A DNA stretch of 64,000 bases, taken from assembly GCA_963277665.1 (NCBI GenBank), contig OY728119.1:318576206-318640205 (forward strand). The letters run 5' to 3'. Shown piece after piece: positions 1-12,689 of this stretch. Origin of the DNA: Viscum album (taxonomy: Eukaryota; Streptophyta; Magnoliopsida; Santalales; Viscaceae). A program made the position numbers and the translations under genes. Within the stretch, counting starts at the first letter, position 1. Each line of letters begins with the position of its first letter. Below the pieces are notes generated by a model, which saw only the letters and a list, made by a program, of their open reading frames with translations, ran no database searches and was not told the DNA's origin.

Positions 1-775
1 TTCTCGATAATCAATGCAGAGTCTCATTAATCCATCTTTCTTCTTAACAAACAGAATAGGTGCTCCCCACGGTGATGCACAATGGAGTATGAATCCCTTA
101 TCAATATTCTCTTGGATTTTCTTCTTCAATTCCTACAACTAAATTGGGACCATTCTATAAGGTGTCTTTGAAATGGGCATCGCACCCGGTATGAGTTCAA
201 TTGAAAACTCAACTTCATGATTTGGTGGAAGACCTAGTAATTCCTCCAGAAAATCATCATCAAAATCCCATACAATGGGAATATTATTAATCGTTAGTTT
301 CTCTCCAACCATTTGAGACAAATAACCTTCATTTAGTGGAATCAAGACCCATAAGATGGATGAAATTTCCACTGGAAGGTTATGTTCATCCGTGCATCGA
401 TAGACGATCATAGATTGATATGGAATATGAAATATGACTTCCCATCTTTGGAAATTGATATGAGCTCCATATAATGAATTCCAATCCATGCCAAGAATGA
501 CATCAAATTCCACTATAGGATGGATCACAAGATTTGCAGGAAGCACTTTCCAAAAAAACATCAATCGGAGAAGAATTGTAAACTTTTGATGCAACTGTTG
601 TGCCATTAGGGGTTGTCACAAGTAAATCAATATCTAACTGCTGAGGTAATAGGGATATACCCATAGAAAATTCTTTAGAAATAAAAGAGTGGGTGGATCC
701 AAAATCAAATAAATCATTTACTACTTTAGAGTGGATGGTAAGTGTACCTTTCACAACTTCGTTATCATACTCCAC
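1..775 (-). pseudogene. Ty3/gypsy pol remnant: aspartic protease and start of reverse transcriptase
   Basis: Read right to left. The protease lies at 775-510, with DFGSTHSFIS where the family has D-S/T-G, so the catalytic triad has lost its middle residue. A frameshift near 530-560 moves the frame; FDVILGMDW follows near 520-470. The linker into RT is clear at 270-140 (LLGLPPNHEVEF, then ISKTPYRMVP). Two in-frame stops come just after PYRMVPI. The frame then continues through [20 protein letters not shown] to CIDYRE at base 1, the start of the RT palm. The rest of RT, RNase H and integrase would lie left of the window. The motifs fit the Del/Tekay branch of Ty3/gypsy; that placement is inference. 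Stops and the frameshift make it non-functional. It follows the gag relic at 986-1872 in the usual gag-PR-RT order. Confidence 0.93.
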
Positions 776-985
776 ATCGCTGATAGAAATTTCATGTGAC
801 TTTCCTTTGTATTTATCTTTAAGAGTTTGTTGATGTCGATCATCATCATCAACCCCTAGATTAGGGAATTGATTGGTATAATGCCCTATTTCTTTGCACT
901 AGTAACATTGAAGTGTAGGAGGAGCACTGCATGTATCCCTTGCTTTGTTCACATCACTAGACATCTTCTTCCCATCATTGCAACA

Positions 986-1872
986 TTAAAATTCCCCATG
1001 ACATTCATTTCCACATTTGAAACATTTACTTGTCCCTTTAAGAAAACTCCCTCCATGTTTCATTCCACACTTTGAGCATAAGAAAAAAATCATATTCTTT
1101 TTAGTGTTCTCTTTAGATTTCCCTTTGAATTCCATTTTCCTCTTCTTATCAAACACATATGACTGATGGGTTATTCCAATCTCCATCTCAAACATGAGAG
1201 CACATTGAATGATTTCCTCATAGCTATTGAAGTCCCTTATGGGTAATTCAATTCAAATACTTGGTTTTAAGCCACTAAAGAATCGATCGATCTTACTCTC
1301 AGGTTGGATAATAATCGCAGAAGCGTACCTTGGAATTCTTGTAAAATTTGCTTTATAGGTACAAACAGTTTTATTATCGTTTTTCTTTAGTTCAACAAAC
1401 TCCTTATCTATCTTTGTTCGAAGAATATGAGGGAAGTACTTATTGAAAAATATGTTCTTGAACTCATCCCATTCCATGGATTAAATTTCATCCCTTTGCC
1501 TCATATTCTTGATAAGATTCCACCATTGATCAGCTTCCCCTTCCAAATGATATACTGCTAAGATGAATTTATCATGTTGAGAACATTGAAGAACTGAAAA
1601 TATCTTTTCAGTGGTACTGATCCATTGTTCATCCACTAATGGATCAGTAGACCCGCTGAATGAGGGTGGATGCTACCTCATAAAGGATTCAACAGAATTT
1701 TTCTCCTTTTCTCATTTAAAAGTCCTACATGATTCATAGCTTGAGAAAGCTGTGTGAACATGGTTACAAGATTTTTCATTCCATCTCCCATAATGTTTGG
1801 TTGCTCAGGGGGATAATCATTGCATTTCCCACCGCATTCCACATTAACATGGTTCTTTCGGGTTCCATCCAT
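986..1872 (-). pseudogene. Ty3/gypsy gag remnant (capsid and zinc knuckle)
   Basis: Capsid-type polyprotein that would package element RNA. On the minus strand it starts at 1872 with MDGTRKNHVN and continues through a broken frame. The capsid core is open at 1477-1253 (MEWDEFKNIFFNKYFP, then ELKKNDNKTVCTYKANF), matching the retrotransposon gag domain. A basic stretch and cysteine knuckles follow at 1195-986: CSKCGMKHGG, then CFKCGNECHGEF, a damaged CX2CX4HX4C. At least three pieces lie in different frames, so it is dead. The N-terminus closely parallels the gag at 13271-14384 (shared MGDGxK and QAMNHxGL strings), which puts both elements in family A. The protease follows at 775. Confidence 0.92.
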
Positions 1873-2079
1873 TGACTAAAACCTAAATGAATAGTGTGAG
1901 AAACACTAATTATAATAGGAAAACCACATAATCAAGAATAAATTTCACACTTAAGGTCTTATCATAGGTTATTCATGGCCATTTCTAAAACACTAAGATT
2001 TTGTCCAATGCTTAGACATATCCTTAGGGTTCTTACTAAGGCTTTCACATCCTAGTTTCCAAAGGTTGACTATACCTTT

Positions 2080-2091
2080 CCTCTGATAACA
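2080..2091 (-). other. Primer-binding site relic (initiator Met-tRNA type)
   Basis: The plus strand reads cctctgataaca, the reverse complement of a one-base variant of TGGTATCAGAGG. It sits directly between the gag leader and the LTR starting at about 2092, as expected for a minus-strand gypsy element. The intact form is at 14631-14642. Confidence 0.8.
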
Positions 2092-2337
2092 AATATAATG
2101 ACCCATAATTTACATACATATTTATTACTTCTGAATTGAAGCATACTTATTAAAACATATAACAAAACCTTGAAAGGACTGTATAGGTATAGTGTCATTA
2201 GAAACTGAGAAACATAAACAACTGGTTCATAAATCATCTACATTATCTCCCTTTTATTTTATCATATCTAGAGTACCTTTTGGCATATCATACTTGATTC
2301 CCTTCTTCCTGACATAGGGAAAAGAAAACATACAAAA

Positions 2338-2360
2338 GGGTGAGCTCAAATGATCAGTAA
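2338..2360 (-). repeat. LTR hairpin GGGTGAG...TCAGTAA (element A1)
   Basis: gggTGAGCtcaaatGATCAgtaa: arms of five pairs with one mismatch around a six-base loop. It lies 246 bp inside the LTR from the primer-site end, collinear with perfect versions at 7887 and 14878. Confidence 0.65.
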
Positions 2361-3708
2361 GTGTAAACAAAATAAATATCAATCAAATCATATACATGAG
2401 AACATTCCATTTTGGAAATCCTAACCTGAAAAAGAGATCATAATTTCATAACATGGGATAAATCATAGTAGTGAATTTTAATCCCAATAATCATAACATA
2501 AAACATGAAACTTTTTTGAATACACACATAATCATAGAAAATCATTTCTTAGTAGTCAAGACTCGTTTCCAAGACTATCTTAACGGACAAAGTCCATTTT
2601 TTGAACTAAGTTCACTCCTCGTTTCAGTCATGTATCACTAAACATGATTAATATACTATTCCAGCCATGTCTATCTCATGAGATATAAATCATTATCCAA
2701 TTAATTAGAGGGAGATAGAGGTCCCACCTATTTCATAATGATACCATTTTTATGTGTGCCACAAGATCATAAATCATAGCATAACCCATGTAATAAAAAT
2801 GGGATTCTTAAATATCATGCCATCATAAAATAATCCATATAAGATAAAAGTACATCATAAAAAAAATTCCATCATAAAATAATAATATCCATGTAAAATT
2901 AGGGATAGAAACAGAACCCTATATTATCATAGATGGAAAATAATTTTGATAAAAGGCATGAACTCCATTCTTGAGGAAAATATACTTTATACATCAAAAA
3001 CATTTTTCCTTTCTTAACATGTCATACAATTTTAAACTAAAAGAAGTTGATTAAAAATAAACTTGAAAACTTGTAAAGGAAGCTTCATGGAAATAATTTT
3101 CAAAAAATCCATTCATGCTGTATAATTTAAAGAAAAACATTCTTCTCGTACATTGGCGGGAAAAGTCATAAAATTACATCGTACTAAAAATGACAAAATA
3201 TTCCATTGATATCTTTTACTAAAAACTAACCGAATGGTAAAATTGGATTTAAACATATGTAGGAGGATAGGAATAATATTAAATATTGAGGATACATGGA
3301 TTTGGATGATAAATATTCCCCAGTAAATTCTGAAGTATAAACAATCTCAGATAAAAATGAGATTGCGAGATTTTCCCTTACCTTAGGTCCGATTTTCTTC
3401 GTACGTGACCGAAACTAATGTATAATGGTTTAAATAATGTTATTGAATTATTCCAGAATCATAATCATTGTTATGATATCATATATAGTCATATTATAAG
3501 CTTTGTATTAGTAATATTTCATTGCTACTTGTTATTCGTGTGTTTATTTATTTTTGTTCTTATGTGTGTTTGGTCAAATAAATTCTTATTCTTATTTTTA
3601 GGTTATATATACCTCATTTCCAGAATTTTATTATTGTAATATATTTCATAATTAATCATTCAATTCATTTATATAATCATAACGCATTGAATATCATGTA
3701 GAATGTGT

Positions 3709-3945
3709 CACATCACATCATGGAGACGATAGGCCGTACGTACGCACGAGCGATGATATCGTTCCCATGATTGAGGAATTGTATTTAATTGTTTGTATAC
3801 TATTTCAGAATAATTTTCACATTACAATAATCATATATAGTTATTCTTTACACCATTATACCCATCCATGTATGTTAGTGGAGGAAAACAAATTACACCA
3901 CTGTGTGGAGACGGTATTCTTTAAGTACGCACACGCGATGATTTA
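3709..3945 (-). repeat. Two LTR stem-loop units (element A1)
   Basis: Units at about 3711-3757 and 3896-3942 share the core TGGAGACG followed by a run rich in GTACG. The first has arms CATCACATCATG and CACGAGCGATG, which pair over about 11 positions with one bulge around a 22-base loop. Two of the pairs are G:U if the minus strand is transcribed. These match the three units in each LTR of element A2; the third unit is not visible here. Confidence 0.7.
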
Positions 3946-4104
3946 ATTTTCTGTAGGATGGATAGAATTTTAAATAGGGTTGTTTTATATTTATAATAAC
4001 ATATCAGTATATTAGTGATACTGATGTTATTACTTTATAATGAAACATCTACAGAAGAGGAAGTAGAAGAAGAAATAAAGTTGAAAGAATCGATAACGGA
4101 CATT

Positions 4105-4286
4105 ACCTCTTCTTTGAAGCGCCTCTTCTTAACCTCCTATTAGGGCACTAAATATGGTCTTTGAAGAAGACCAGTACCTCTAGGATGTATCTAGGAAAGT
4201 GTAGAAGAGAAAATGTAAGGGGTTTTCCAAACTTTAATGGTCAATGTGGTGTGAGGAGGAGAGGGAGGAAGTTCCTTTTTATATGA
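4105..4286 (-). promoter_or_regulatory. LTR promoter with leader and splice-donor-like site (A1)
   Basis: The minus-strand TATA-like ATATAAAAAGG lies at 4274-4286. About 174 bp downstream the minus strand reads AAGAAGAG|GTAATG, a good plant 5' splice site, with the cut between 4107 and 4106. The arrangement repeats at 9858/10035 and 16849/17035. Initiation and splicing are inferred from position only. Confidence 0.55.
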
Positions 4287-5905
4287 GAGGAGAGGGGCAC
4301 TTTAGAAAAAACTTAAAATATTATTTTATTATGAATTCATATTCCATTTTTAATAGATAAAAATTGATTTATTTCAAAGATAAGGTGGGGATGGGTCTAA
4401 ATACTCTCAACCAATATATTTTAGACAAATTTAGGTTACTATTGTAACCTTATCATTTAGATTTAACTTTAAGTTAAATAATTATACTTCTACAGTGTCT
4501 TCTTGTTTTCTTACACTATATGGTTAATAAACATACTATAACAAGCCAAATAAACCTAAAGGGGATCATTATAAATATATAGGTCCTTATATAAGTCATT
4601 TGGCCGAACCTTAGATTTTTAGGAATAAAATAACAATTAATAATATAATATTGTTTAAAAAAAACTATTTTATATCAATTTTGAAACTATTTGGTAATTG
4701 TTGTTTTTGAAACAAATAACAACATGATTAGTTCAAAAACATTTAATTAAATCAATACTAATATTTCATATTAACCTATACATTTAGTGTAATTCATAAA
4801 AAGTTTTAAATTACAGTTATTTGGGTATTTATAATATCAATTATGTTAATATTTCCTTAATATGGTAATTACTGCATCATCATTGTGTCATAAATAAAAT
4901 AAATTATTTAAAGTTTAAAAATTATAAATAAAATACCATTAGGTAGGAAATCTTTTTATATTTCTAATTAATAATTATGGTTAAATTTATCATATGTTTA
5001 ACCTTATATAAAAATTTTTATAGTAATTAAACTTTGATTTTAACTATTTTAACTATTCTTTAAATAAAAAAATATTAAATGCCCTAATCTAATCAAAGTG
5101 GACCTAAATGGTCATATTTTATTCCTAAGGTTGTTTTTGGTCGAATTAATCTTATCCAATAGAATTAGGACATTTTTAGGGTAATAATAATACCATTTCT
5201 ACCCTTAATTACCCTATTTACGTTTAACCGTGGTAAATAAAAGTAAAAAAGTTACTATTCACCAAAAATTATTTTTATCTTATTGAACCACATTTTAATC
5301 CTTGATGTTAACTGATTCTCTCAGATTTTCGAAATTCCACTCACAGAAGCGGTAAAATTATGTTTTATGAAAATTTTCAAACTCTCCTGGGAGGTGGGTA
5401 AAAGGCGGTGAAACGTTCAATAAATATTTCATATATGTTAACTTATTATAAAATGACTCCAATTAATTACATTGAACTTATATTGGTATTATGTATAAAT
5501 TTTGACCTAAAATAAATTGAAATAAAATAAATAAATATTTAAATAAAAAGTCGGTTTTTCAATAGTAACCCAGTGTTTTCACTATTCATAAAAAATTGAA
5601 AGTTTTCATAAAAATACCCAAAATCCACCTTAGGTTAATTTCGATATTCCAAATCCAAAAATTAATTCCATATTTAATGATAAAATTTAGAAAATTTCAA
5701 AAATTGGGTATTACTATTCATAACGGCGAGTTTTAATAATATTTTAATTGCATATCGTTGTTTAGTGAAACTCGGTATTGCGTACAACGCAAGCTATTGA
5801 GGAAGTACGTGATTTCATGTAAAGCTATGCAAGTTAGTGTTGTGTGTAGTGAAATATTCCTTTGATGATAAGAAAATCTTTCTCATAAAAATCACGGGTG
5901 TTACA

Positions 5906-7383
5906 GGTACACAAAATTAGTTCATTTTCTGAAGTAATATGTTTTGTAGATGGTATGGGAAAATATCTATCGTATAAAAATGTTCTAGATATACTGAATG
6001 GTAATATGGAAGTCATAAAAGGAGGAAAGAATTGTTCACTATATGATAGAAATTAAGGTATTGAATTTTATAAGGAAGAATATGTAATCAAAGTCAATTG
6101 TGGGCGTCAAACTCATTTTGAGTTTTTTGAAGATAAATTTGAGCATAAAATATCTTTATTAAACAAGGACATACCATATATGAAAAATCATACATGCACT
6201 ACTAATAGTGGTTTTATTTTCCAATAAGGGGAAAACCAGGGTGTATCTTGAGTATTCTATCAAATTCTATCAAAAAAATGTTTTGAATATCTATGTAAAT
6301 TAGATAGATGGTCATATCTTAGGAAATGGAAAATACTTGAAGGACATATGGAAGAATTTTGATTCAAAAAAATAATTACTAGAAATATGTGATTATCATT
6401 ATGACATATTGGGGATTATTTGTTTGTAGTATTGTTAGGGTCTTGTAAGATAGGAAGTCCTTATAAACCAAATGTTAATTTTGTATATAATTTACGTCCT
6501 GTTTTGTTCTCCCATGTAAATAAGAAATAATTTTTTAACCACATAATCCCTTTTCCCTTGATCCTTAATATTCAATTACATGTTGTGTAAAAGTTTTCTT
6601 AATAATTTTATAGAATAAATATCATGATCTATACCAGGTGGGGGAGTCAAATTATGAGGAGGATGTATTGATGTAGTGACATAGGGAGAGGTGTTTTTTT
6701 ATTTTCCTGTTTTTTAATTGATGGGTGATATTATAATCAAAATAAGTACTGGTGATATCTTCTGTATGGTGTAGTTTCAGGTGGGGTAAATTTTAATTGT
6801 TAATGGATTCAGATTATCAACAAAATCATCTAGGGAAATTTTTTATTAGAGTGATGGGATCATATTTAATTTATGTATTTATTTTTTATTGAACCATTTA
6901 TTGATGTTTTAGAAAACAGTAGGTAGGATGGTTAAGTCCCAATCAAGTTCCAAAAATATTCACATGAGTGGGATTTGGTATTTATTTAGTAATAAAATGA
7001 GCCTCCTAAATTGGTAAATTAATACTAAATATTTTCAATTATAGGGTTTTAGAATGTTGAAGTACATACATGAATTAGACCTATCGTAGCTCATATAGAT
7101 CAATCAAAGAATTATTGGCTGTTTTTTCTATCGTGTTGATCAATGTAACAAATACTAATAGTTTTTTTAAACTTGAAATCTCTACATTGATACATCCTAC
7201 ATGATTAACTCCATGTTATTGAGACCTTCATAGATTCACTAGATTAATCATTTATTTTTCTAATTTTTTGATGTGTATAACTAATAAACAATATAATCAA
7301 TCACTCCTAACAATGATATGATAATTAAAAATGCAAACAATTTATCCATGTGATATTATTTTAAATAGATACGACCATATTAT
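5906..7383 (+). other. AT-rich spacer with a possible copia fragment
   Basis: Lies between the family A LTR and the family C LTR. In one plus frame at about 5995-6230 the reading NGNMEVIKGGKNCSLYD resembles the pre-integrase domain of Ty1/copia polyproteins, and the frame stays largely open for about 80 codons. Near 6425-6540 the sequence looks like the transcribed 3' part of a copia LTR (short AT leader, tataaacc, then aagaaataa). I see no matching LTR pair. From 6600 to 7383 I recognise nothing. The copia reading is tentative. Confidence 0.35.
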
Positions 7384-7653
7384 TATCACGACCCATCCCT
7401 CGGGGCTTATGCTGTGACTACCCCATGCCCTCTATCCATAGGCCAGGGGTTGGTGACTAGCACTAGAAACACATATCCCAAAAAAGGAAAGTCATATACT
7501 TTAACCCTACAATAACATAGACCAAGAACATGACAAGATGCGATCAATGTTGTAAAACATTAGTAATAAAAGTGTATACAAAATGTAAAGGGTCCAAAAT
7601 ACAAACCCAACTAAAAAGATAAAACTACTATATAAAATAGATCACATGTTCTT
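7384..7653 (-). mobile_element. Family C LTR, left piece (split by element A2)
   Basis: Starts TATCACGACCC at 7384 and continues with CCATAGGCCAGGGGTTGGTGAC, very close to the start of the family B LTRs at 55015 and 61992. It stops at TTCTT (7649-7653), where element A2 begins. The same TTCTT follows A2 at 18869, where the family C LTR resumes. The piece plus 18869-19034 places the GGGGTGAG hairpin about 435 bp from the LTR end, against 465 bp in family B. Together with 18874-21422 this makes one LTR of about 2.8 kb. Confidence 0.82.
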
Positions 7654-7886
7654 TGTAGAGAACCGAAGCTTGACGTACATAGATATTACATTAATTTTTC
7701 AGAATACATAATACATAACAAAAATAGACACACAAGGACCGTAATGGTTTAGTTTCTTTGGAAACTTGGAACGTAATCTTCTAATCGTGGTGAAAGATCT
7801 TCATCATCTCCCATAAAGATCTTCCACTTTATGTTTCCTTACCTAAAACAATTCTTTTAATCTTGGGGGAAAATAAAACATAAAAA

Positions 7887-7910
7887 GGGTGAGCTCAAAT
7901 GCTCAGTAAG
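7887..7910 (-). repeat. LTR hairpin TGAGC/GCTCA (A2, 3' LTR)
   Basis: gggTGAGCtcaaatGCTCAgtaag: a perfect 5-bp stem with a 6-base loop. Collinear copies lie at 2338, 14878 and, weakly, 50830. A related hairpin with different stem bases is in families B and C. Confidence 0.75.
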
Positions 7911-9270
7911 GGTAAGCATGGATACAATAAAACATACCATATACATTTGAACTTAAAAACATGAACATAAGGTTTAAACATCAAAATCTTGAGCAACGAC
8001 TTAAAACATGGAAGTACATAAGGCATAGATCATAATGGAACATAAATCATGATAAAATAGCATGGGAATAAAACATGTAATTGTGGAATCCATTAAGCAC
8101 ATTTAATGATTTCCATATTAGCCAAGGATTTGCTTCTAATACCATCATAGTGGATAAAGTCCCTTTCTGAATCGAGTTCACTCCTCATTTCAGTCCTGTA
8201 AAACTGAACCAGATTAACTTACCATTCCAGCCATGCTTATCTGATGAGATATAAATCATTACCCAATTCATTGGAGGGAGATATATGTCCCACCCATCTC
8301 ATAATGAAATCATTCTTACTTGTCCCACAAAATAAACATACATCATTCATAATAACCCAACGAATAGAATGGGTTTCATAAACATCATCCTATCATCACA
8401 TAATCCATATAAAGGAAATGGATATCATTTCATAATAAGAAAAGTGAAACCATGTAAATCATAGTGACATTATACTTGAAACATACACATATGAAATAAT
8501 GTCATTTTAGATGGAAAATGGTTTTAATAAAACACTTGAAATGAATTCTTGAGGAAAATAACCTTTCTTTTTTGAAATCATTTTCTTTTCAAAAAATGTC
8601 ATGCATTTTTAAAAGAAAAGTATTTTATTGAAAATAGTCATGAAATATTTTGGAGGAAGCTTCATGAAAATAAGGCTTTATAAAACCGTAGAAATCTATT
8701 CATGCCGTATAAGTTAAAAAAACATTCTTCTCTTACTTTTGCCGGAAAAGTCAAAAAGTACCACGTAAAAGAAATATTCTATACATACCATGTAGTAAAA
8801 TTCAAAAATGGGTAAAAAGTACATTTAACATACATGAAACCATTTTTAGGAAACATGGACATGGATGAGAATAATAACCCCAGTAAATAATTACGAATAA
8901 ACAATCTCGGATAAGAATGAGATTGAAAACATTATCCCATACCTTAGGTCTGATATGATTTGTACGTATCCGAAACTCCTGTATAATGATTTAAATAATG
9001 TCTTTTACTTATTACAGAATCATATTCATTGTTATGATATCATATACGGTTCACTTCGGTCTTTATATTACCCATTCTTTTGTAAATTCCATGTTAAAGA
9101 GCGTTTTGGGTAAAATCGTTTCATTTGTAGTCCGTGTTTTGACTTGTAATTATTCATATGATTACATAGATCATGATTACTTAGTTATAGAATATGAAAC
9201 ATGATTTATATATAATATATATTCAGAATATACATATATAAAATAGACCGATAAATGGAAAGAAATACGC

Positions 9271-9694
9271 CGTTCATGGAGACGGTAGGCTGTATGTACG
9301 CATGAACGTTGTTTTTGTTTCCTCATTGAATTGAATGGAATTAATTGGATGACATAAATATATATATATACATAAATCCAGTATCATTATTATGTCTTAT
9401 ATTTCATGATTACTTATTATATATACTTTATAATCATTTAGGAATGGTTAATCATTGAGAATGAATCTTATCCCGTCGTGGAGACGGTATTCCGTACGTG
9501 CACACGAGCGATGATATCATTCCAATGATCTTGAAATTTTATTGGAGTGTATGTATAATATAACAGAATCAATATAACTTTAAAATAATCATATATAGTT
9601 ATTATTTACTCCATCATCCAATTATGGTGGTGGTGGAAAATAGATTACACCACGTCGTGGAGACGGTATTCCGTACGTACGCACGAGCAGTGAT
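9271..9694 (-). repeat. Three LTR stem-loop units (A2, 3' LTR)
   Basis: Unit 1, 9271-9308: perfect 8-bp arms CGTTCATG and CATGAACG around a 22-base loop. Units 2 (about 9471-9520) and 3 (about 9646-9694) have inner arms TCGTG and CACGA around the same kind of loop, which begins GAGACGGTA and carries GTACGTAC or GTACGTGC. Spacing is about 200 and 180 bp. Loop and stem are far better conserved than the AT-rich spacers, which suggests selection on the fold or a protein site. Confidence 0.8.
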
Positions 9695-9856
9695 TTCGTT
9701 TTCCGTAAGATGGATAGATGGTGAAATAGGGTTGTTTTATACTTATAATAACATATCAGTATAAGAGTGATACTGATTTTATTACTTCATAATGAAATAA
9801 CTAAAGAATAAGGAGTGGAAGAAGAAATAAAGTTGAAAGAATCGGTAACAGACATT

Positions 9857-10040
9857 ACCTCTTCTTTGAAGCGCCTCTTTGAGAACACCATTTAGGGCAC
9901 TAAAATTGGTCTTTGAAGAAGCCCAAGAACTCTAAGATGTTTCTAGGGAAGTGGAGAAGAGAATTTGGCAGGGTTTGGCCGAGATTCAAGGCTCAAAATG
10001 GTGTGAGGAAGAGAGGGAGTAGGTAGCCCTTTTATAAGGG
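9857..10040 (-). promoter_or_regulatory. LTR promoter, leader and splice-donor-like site (A2, 3' LTR)
   Basis: The minus strand reads CCCTTATAAAAGGGC at 10029-10040, a strong TATA box in a purine-rich setting. The donor-like AAGAAGAG|GTAATG lies 177 bp downstream, between 9859 and 9858. A short reading frame from ATG at about 9891 runs through the donor. That ATG is not in the same frame in the sister LTR and is absent from A1, so the peptide is probably not selected. Confidence 0.6.
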
Positions 10041-11876
10041 AGGAGAGGGGCACCTTAGGAAAAACTAAAAATATTATTTTATTATAAAGTCATATTCAGT
10101 TTTTAATAGCTCCAAATTGAGTTATTTCGAAGCTAAGGTGGGGATGGGTTGAAATCCTATCATCCAATAGAATCTAGACAGGTTTAGGTTTCTATTTTAA
10201 CCTTATCATTTAGATTTAACTTTAAGTTAAATAATTTTTCTTTTACCGCATCTTCTTGTTTTCTTACACTATGAGGTTAATAAACTTACTATAACAAGCC
10301 AAATGAACCCCAAGTTGTTTATTATTAATATATATAATCTTATCTAAGTAATTTGTCCAAACCTTAGATTTTTAGGAATAAAATAACAAATAATAATATA
10401 ATATTTGTTTTAACAACTATATTATTTCAATATTGAGACTATTTGGTAATTGATTTTTTTAAAAATCATAACAGAATGATTAGTTCGAAAAAAATTAACT
10501 AAATCAATAGTAACATGTAATATTAACCTATAAAATTAGTGTAATTCATAAAAAGTCTCAAATTACATTTATTTGGGTATTTATAACATCAATTATGTCA
10601 ACATTTCATTAATAAGATAATTACTGCATCATCATTGTGTCATAAATAAATTAAATTATATTAAGTTTAACAATTACAAATAAAATACCATTATATAGGG
10701 AATCTTTTTATATTTCTAATTAATATTTATAGTCGAATTTATCTTTTGTATAACCCTATATTGAAAATTATTTATTTATTAAACTTTGATTTTAACTATT
10801 CTAACCCTTCTTTATGTAAATTAATAATAAATGTCCTAATCTAATACATGTGGGCCTAAATGGTCATATTTTATTCCTAAGGTTGTTTTTGGTCGAATTA
10901 CACTTATCCAATAGAATTAGGACATGTGTTAGGGTAATAATAATAACATTTTTACCCGTAATTACCCTATTTACTTTTAACCGTGGTAAAAAAACAGTAA
11001 AAAGTTACTAGTCACCAAAAATTATTTTCATCTCATTGAACCACATTTTAGTACATAATATTAACCGTGTCTCTAGGATTTTAGAAATTCCACTCACAGA
11101 AGCAGTAAAATTATGTTTTATGAAAAATTAAGTTTTTTAACTACCACTTAGTGGTTTCACTATTTATCAAAAAAATGAAAGTTTCTAGATAAATACCAAA
11201 AATTAGGCCTAAGATATATTTGATATTATGAATTAAAAAATTATGTCTGTTTTAGAAAATTCAAAACATATCATTTACATTAATTAATTTAAAAATTAAT
11301 TCCCACCGACAAAACAAATAGCGTGTTCTTAAGAGATAATAACTATCAAATGATTGACACTTGTTTATGTCTGGTTTAAATGTGAAATTACATCCAATGA
11401 CCAACACTGTATTAGATTGTAAAAATATATTATAAATATAATTTAAAACCACTCAAATTAATAATTTATCACTATTAATTATTTCGATTAAAAAAGTTGT
11501 TTTCAATTAAAATTTAGTAATTTTTACTATTCATCAGAATATGAAAGTTATCCGAAAAGTACCAAAATTTCACCCTAAGCTAATTTCGATATTATGAATC
11601 CAAATATCAAGTCCATTTTGAAAGATAAAATTTATAAAATTTCAAAAATTGGGTATTACTATTCATAACGGCTAGTTCATAATAATATTATAATAATATC
11701 CCGTTTAGTGAAACTCAGTATTGCGTGCTAACCACGATATCGAGGAAGGTCATTATTGAGTGTAATGCAAGCCAAGTCAAGGATGCGTGTTGTGCAAGAT
11801 CCTTTTGGTGTAGCATAAAACAGAAGAGATTAATGAAATTAAAAAAATATTTTTCATAAAATCCCGGGGTGTTACA

Positions 11877-12560
11877 TTCTACCCCCCTTAAAATGAATTT
11901 CGCCCTCGAAATTCATCGGGGTTATAAATAGTTTAGTACTAGAAAGTTTCATTAATAGAAACCCACATCGTAAAAAGGAATAACAAAACATGGCTTTAAA
12001 AACTAAAGTATGAAACGTAACGGTTACCCAAATTAACTCATCATTGGGTTTTCACATAGGAGAACATAGGTGAAAATATGGATATAGAAGAAAAATATAA
12101 CCATCAAGTTCTGATTGAGAGTGGTAGAGAACATGGCTATGAAAAAGCCAACAATCACAAAGCCATAAATTTGTGATGATCTAGGGTACCATCTGATTCA
12201 TTGGATATAAAGGCAAAATGACAAATTTTTTGGTTTTCATGATCATTTCCCTAAAGTTGAAGAATTTGAATTAGAATAAATACTTACTTTATTTTGGTAC
12301 AATCTCAATGATGTTCGTTCCTTGAACAATTTTCAATTCATCTCTTAAAGAAATTTAGTTGAATTTGTTATTCGTAAAGTGTTAGCAGATCATGTGATAG
12401 AATGATGGGTCATTCCATCTGTCTCAAACAAAAGGTTAGGAAAAGTTATTAAATATACATAAGTCGATCTATAGTGAGATTAATCATATATGGTTTTTAA
12501 AATGTACTTATAATTCATATATCATATTTCTTAATATAATAAAACTAGTTTCTACTAAAC
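11877..12560 (-). other. Polypurine tract and relic of the pol end (A2)
   Basis: On the minus strand the tract AAGGGGGGTAG (11881-11890) lies directly upstream of the 3' LTR. Just before it the frame reads PMNFEGEIHF, or FRGRNSF one frame over, which looks like the last codons of a gypsy pol. From about 11940 to 12560 I see no coding similarity and no clear repeat. Confidence 0.7.
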
Positions 12561-12561
12561 A

Positions 12562-12685
12562 GGGACTTCCTGTAGGCCAGTGGTAGGTGATAAAGGCCAG
12601 TCGCTCTTTGGTTGTGGGTTCGATTCCCAGAGCCTTGTCCGACGCGATGGGTTGTCGCTCATCCTGTAGGTTGTCCTTTTTCTAA
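12562..12685 (+). mobile_element. tRNA-derived SINE
   Basis: Has a Pol III type internal promoter: an A-box-like TAGGCCAGTGGTAGG at 12573-12587 and a B box GGTTCGATTCC at 12617-12627, about 30 bp apart. A non-tRNA body (gacgcgatgggttgtcgctc) and a short T run at 12676-12681 follow. The flanks share tttcta near 12549 and 12679, a possible imperfect target duplication. The head does not fold into a full tRNA cloverleaf that I can recognise. It sits inside element A2, so it inserted later or was captured. Confidence 0.7.
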
Positions 12686-12689
12686 AACT

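Larger units (their letters stand above)
2092..5905 (-). mobile_element. 5' LTR of the left-edge family A gypsy element
   Basis: Begins next to the primer-binding site and ends with GGGTGTTACA at 5896-5905, the same end as the LTRs at 7654-11876 and 14643-18868. About 3.8 kb. It is collinear with those copies: the GGGTGAG hairpin at 2338, two surviving stem-loop units near 3711 and 3896, a leader with splice-donor-like site at 4106 and a TATA box at 4274-4286. It is clearly more diverged from the two LTRs of element A2 than they are from each other. No open reading frame in it looks coding. Confidence 0.88.
7654..11876 (-). mobile_element. 3' LTR of element A2
   Basis: 4,223 bp, starting TGTAGAGAACCGAAG at 7654 and ending GGGTGTTACA. 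It adjoins the polypurine tract at 11881. On the minus strand, upstream to downstream, it holds a TATA box at 10029-10040, a donor-like site at 9858, stem-loop units near 9646, 9471 and 9271, and the GGGTGAG hairpin at 7887. From TATA box to LTR end is about 2.4 kb, an unusually long transcribed LTR portion if the TATA box is used. No coding ORF. Confidence 0.92.

Noticed and set aside
5906..6600. A complete copia element here
   Set aside because: Only one weak domain match and an LTR-like stretch; no LTR pair, no RT or RNase H.
12562..12640. A functional tRNA gene
   Set aside because: A and B boxes are present but I cannot form an acceptor stem or a proper anticodon arm; a SINE head fits better.
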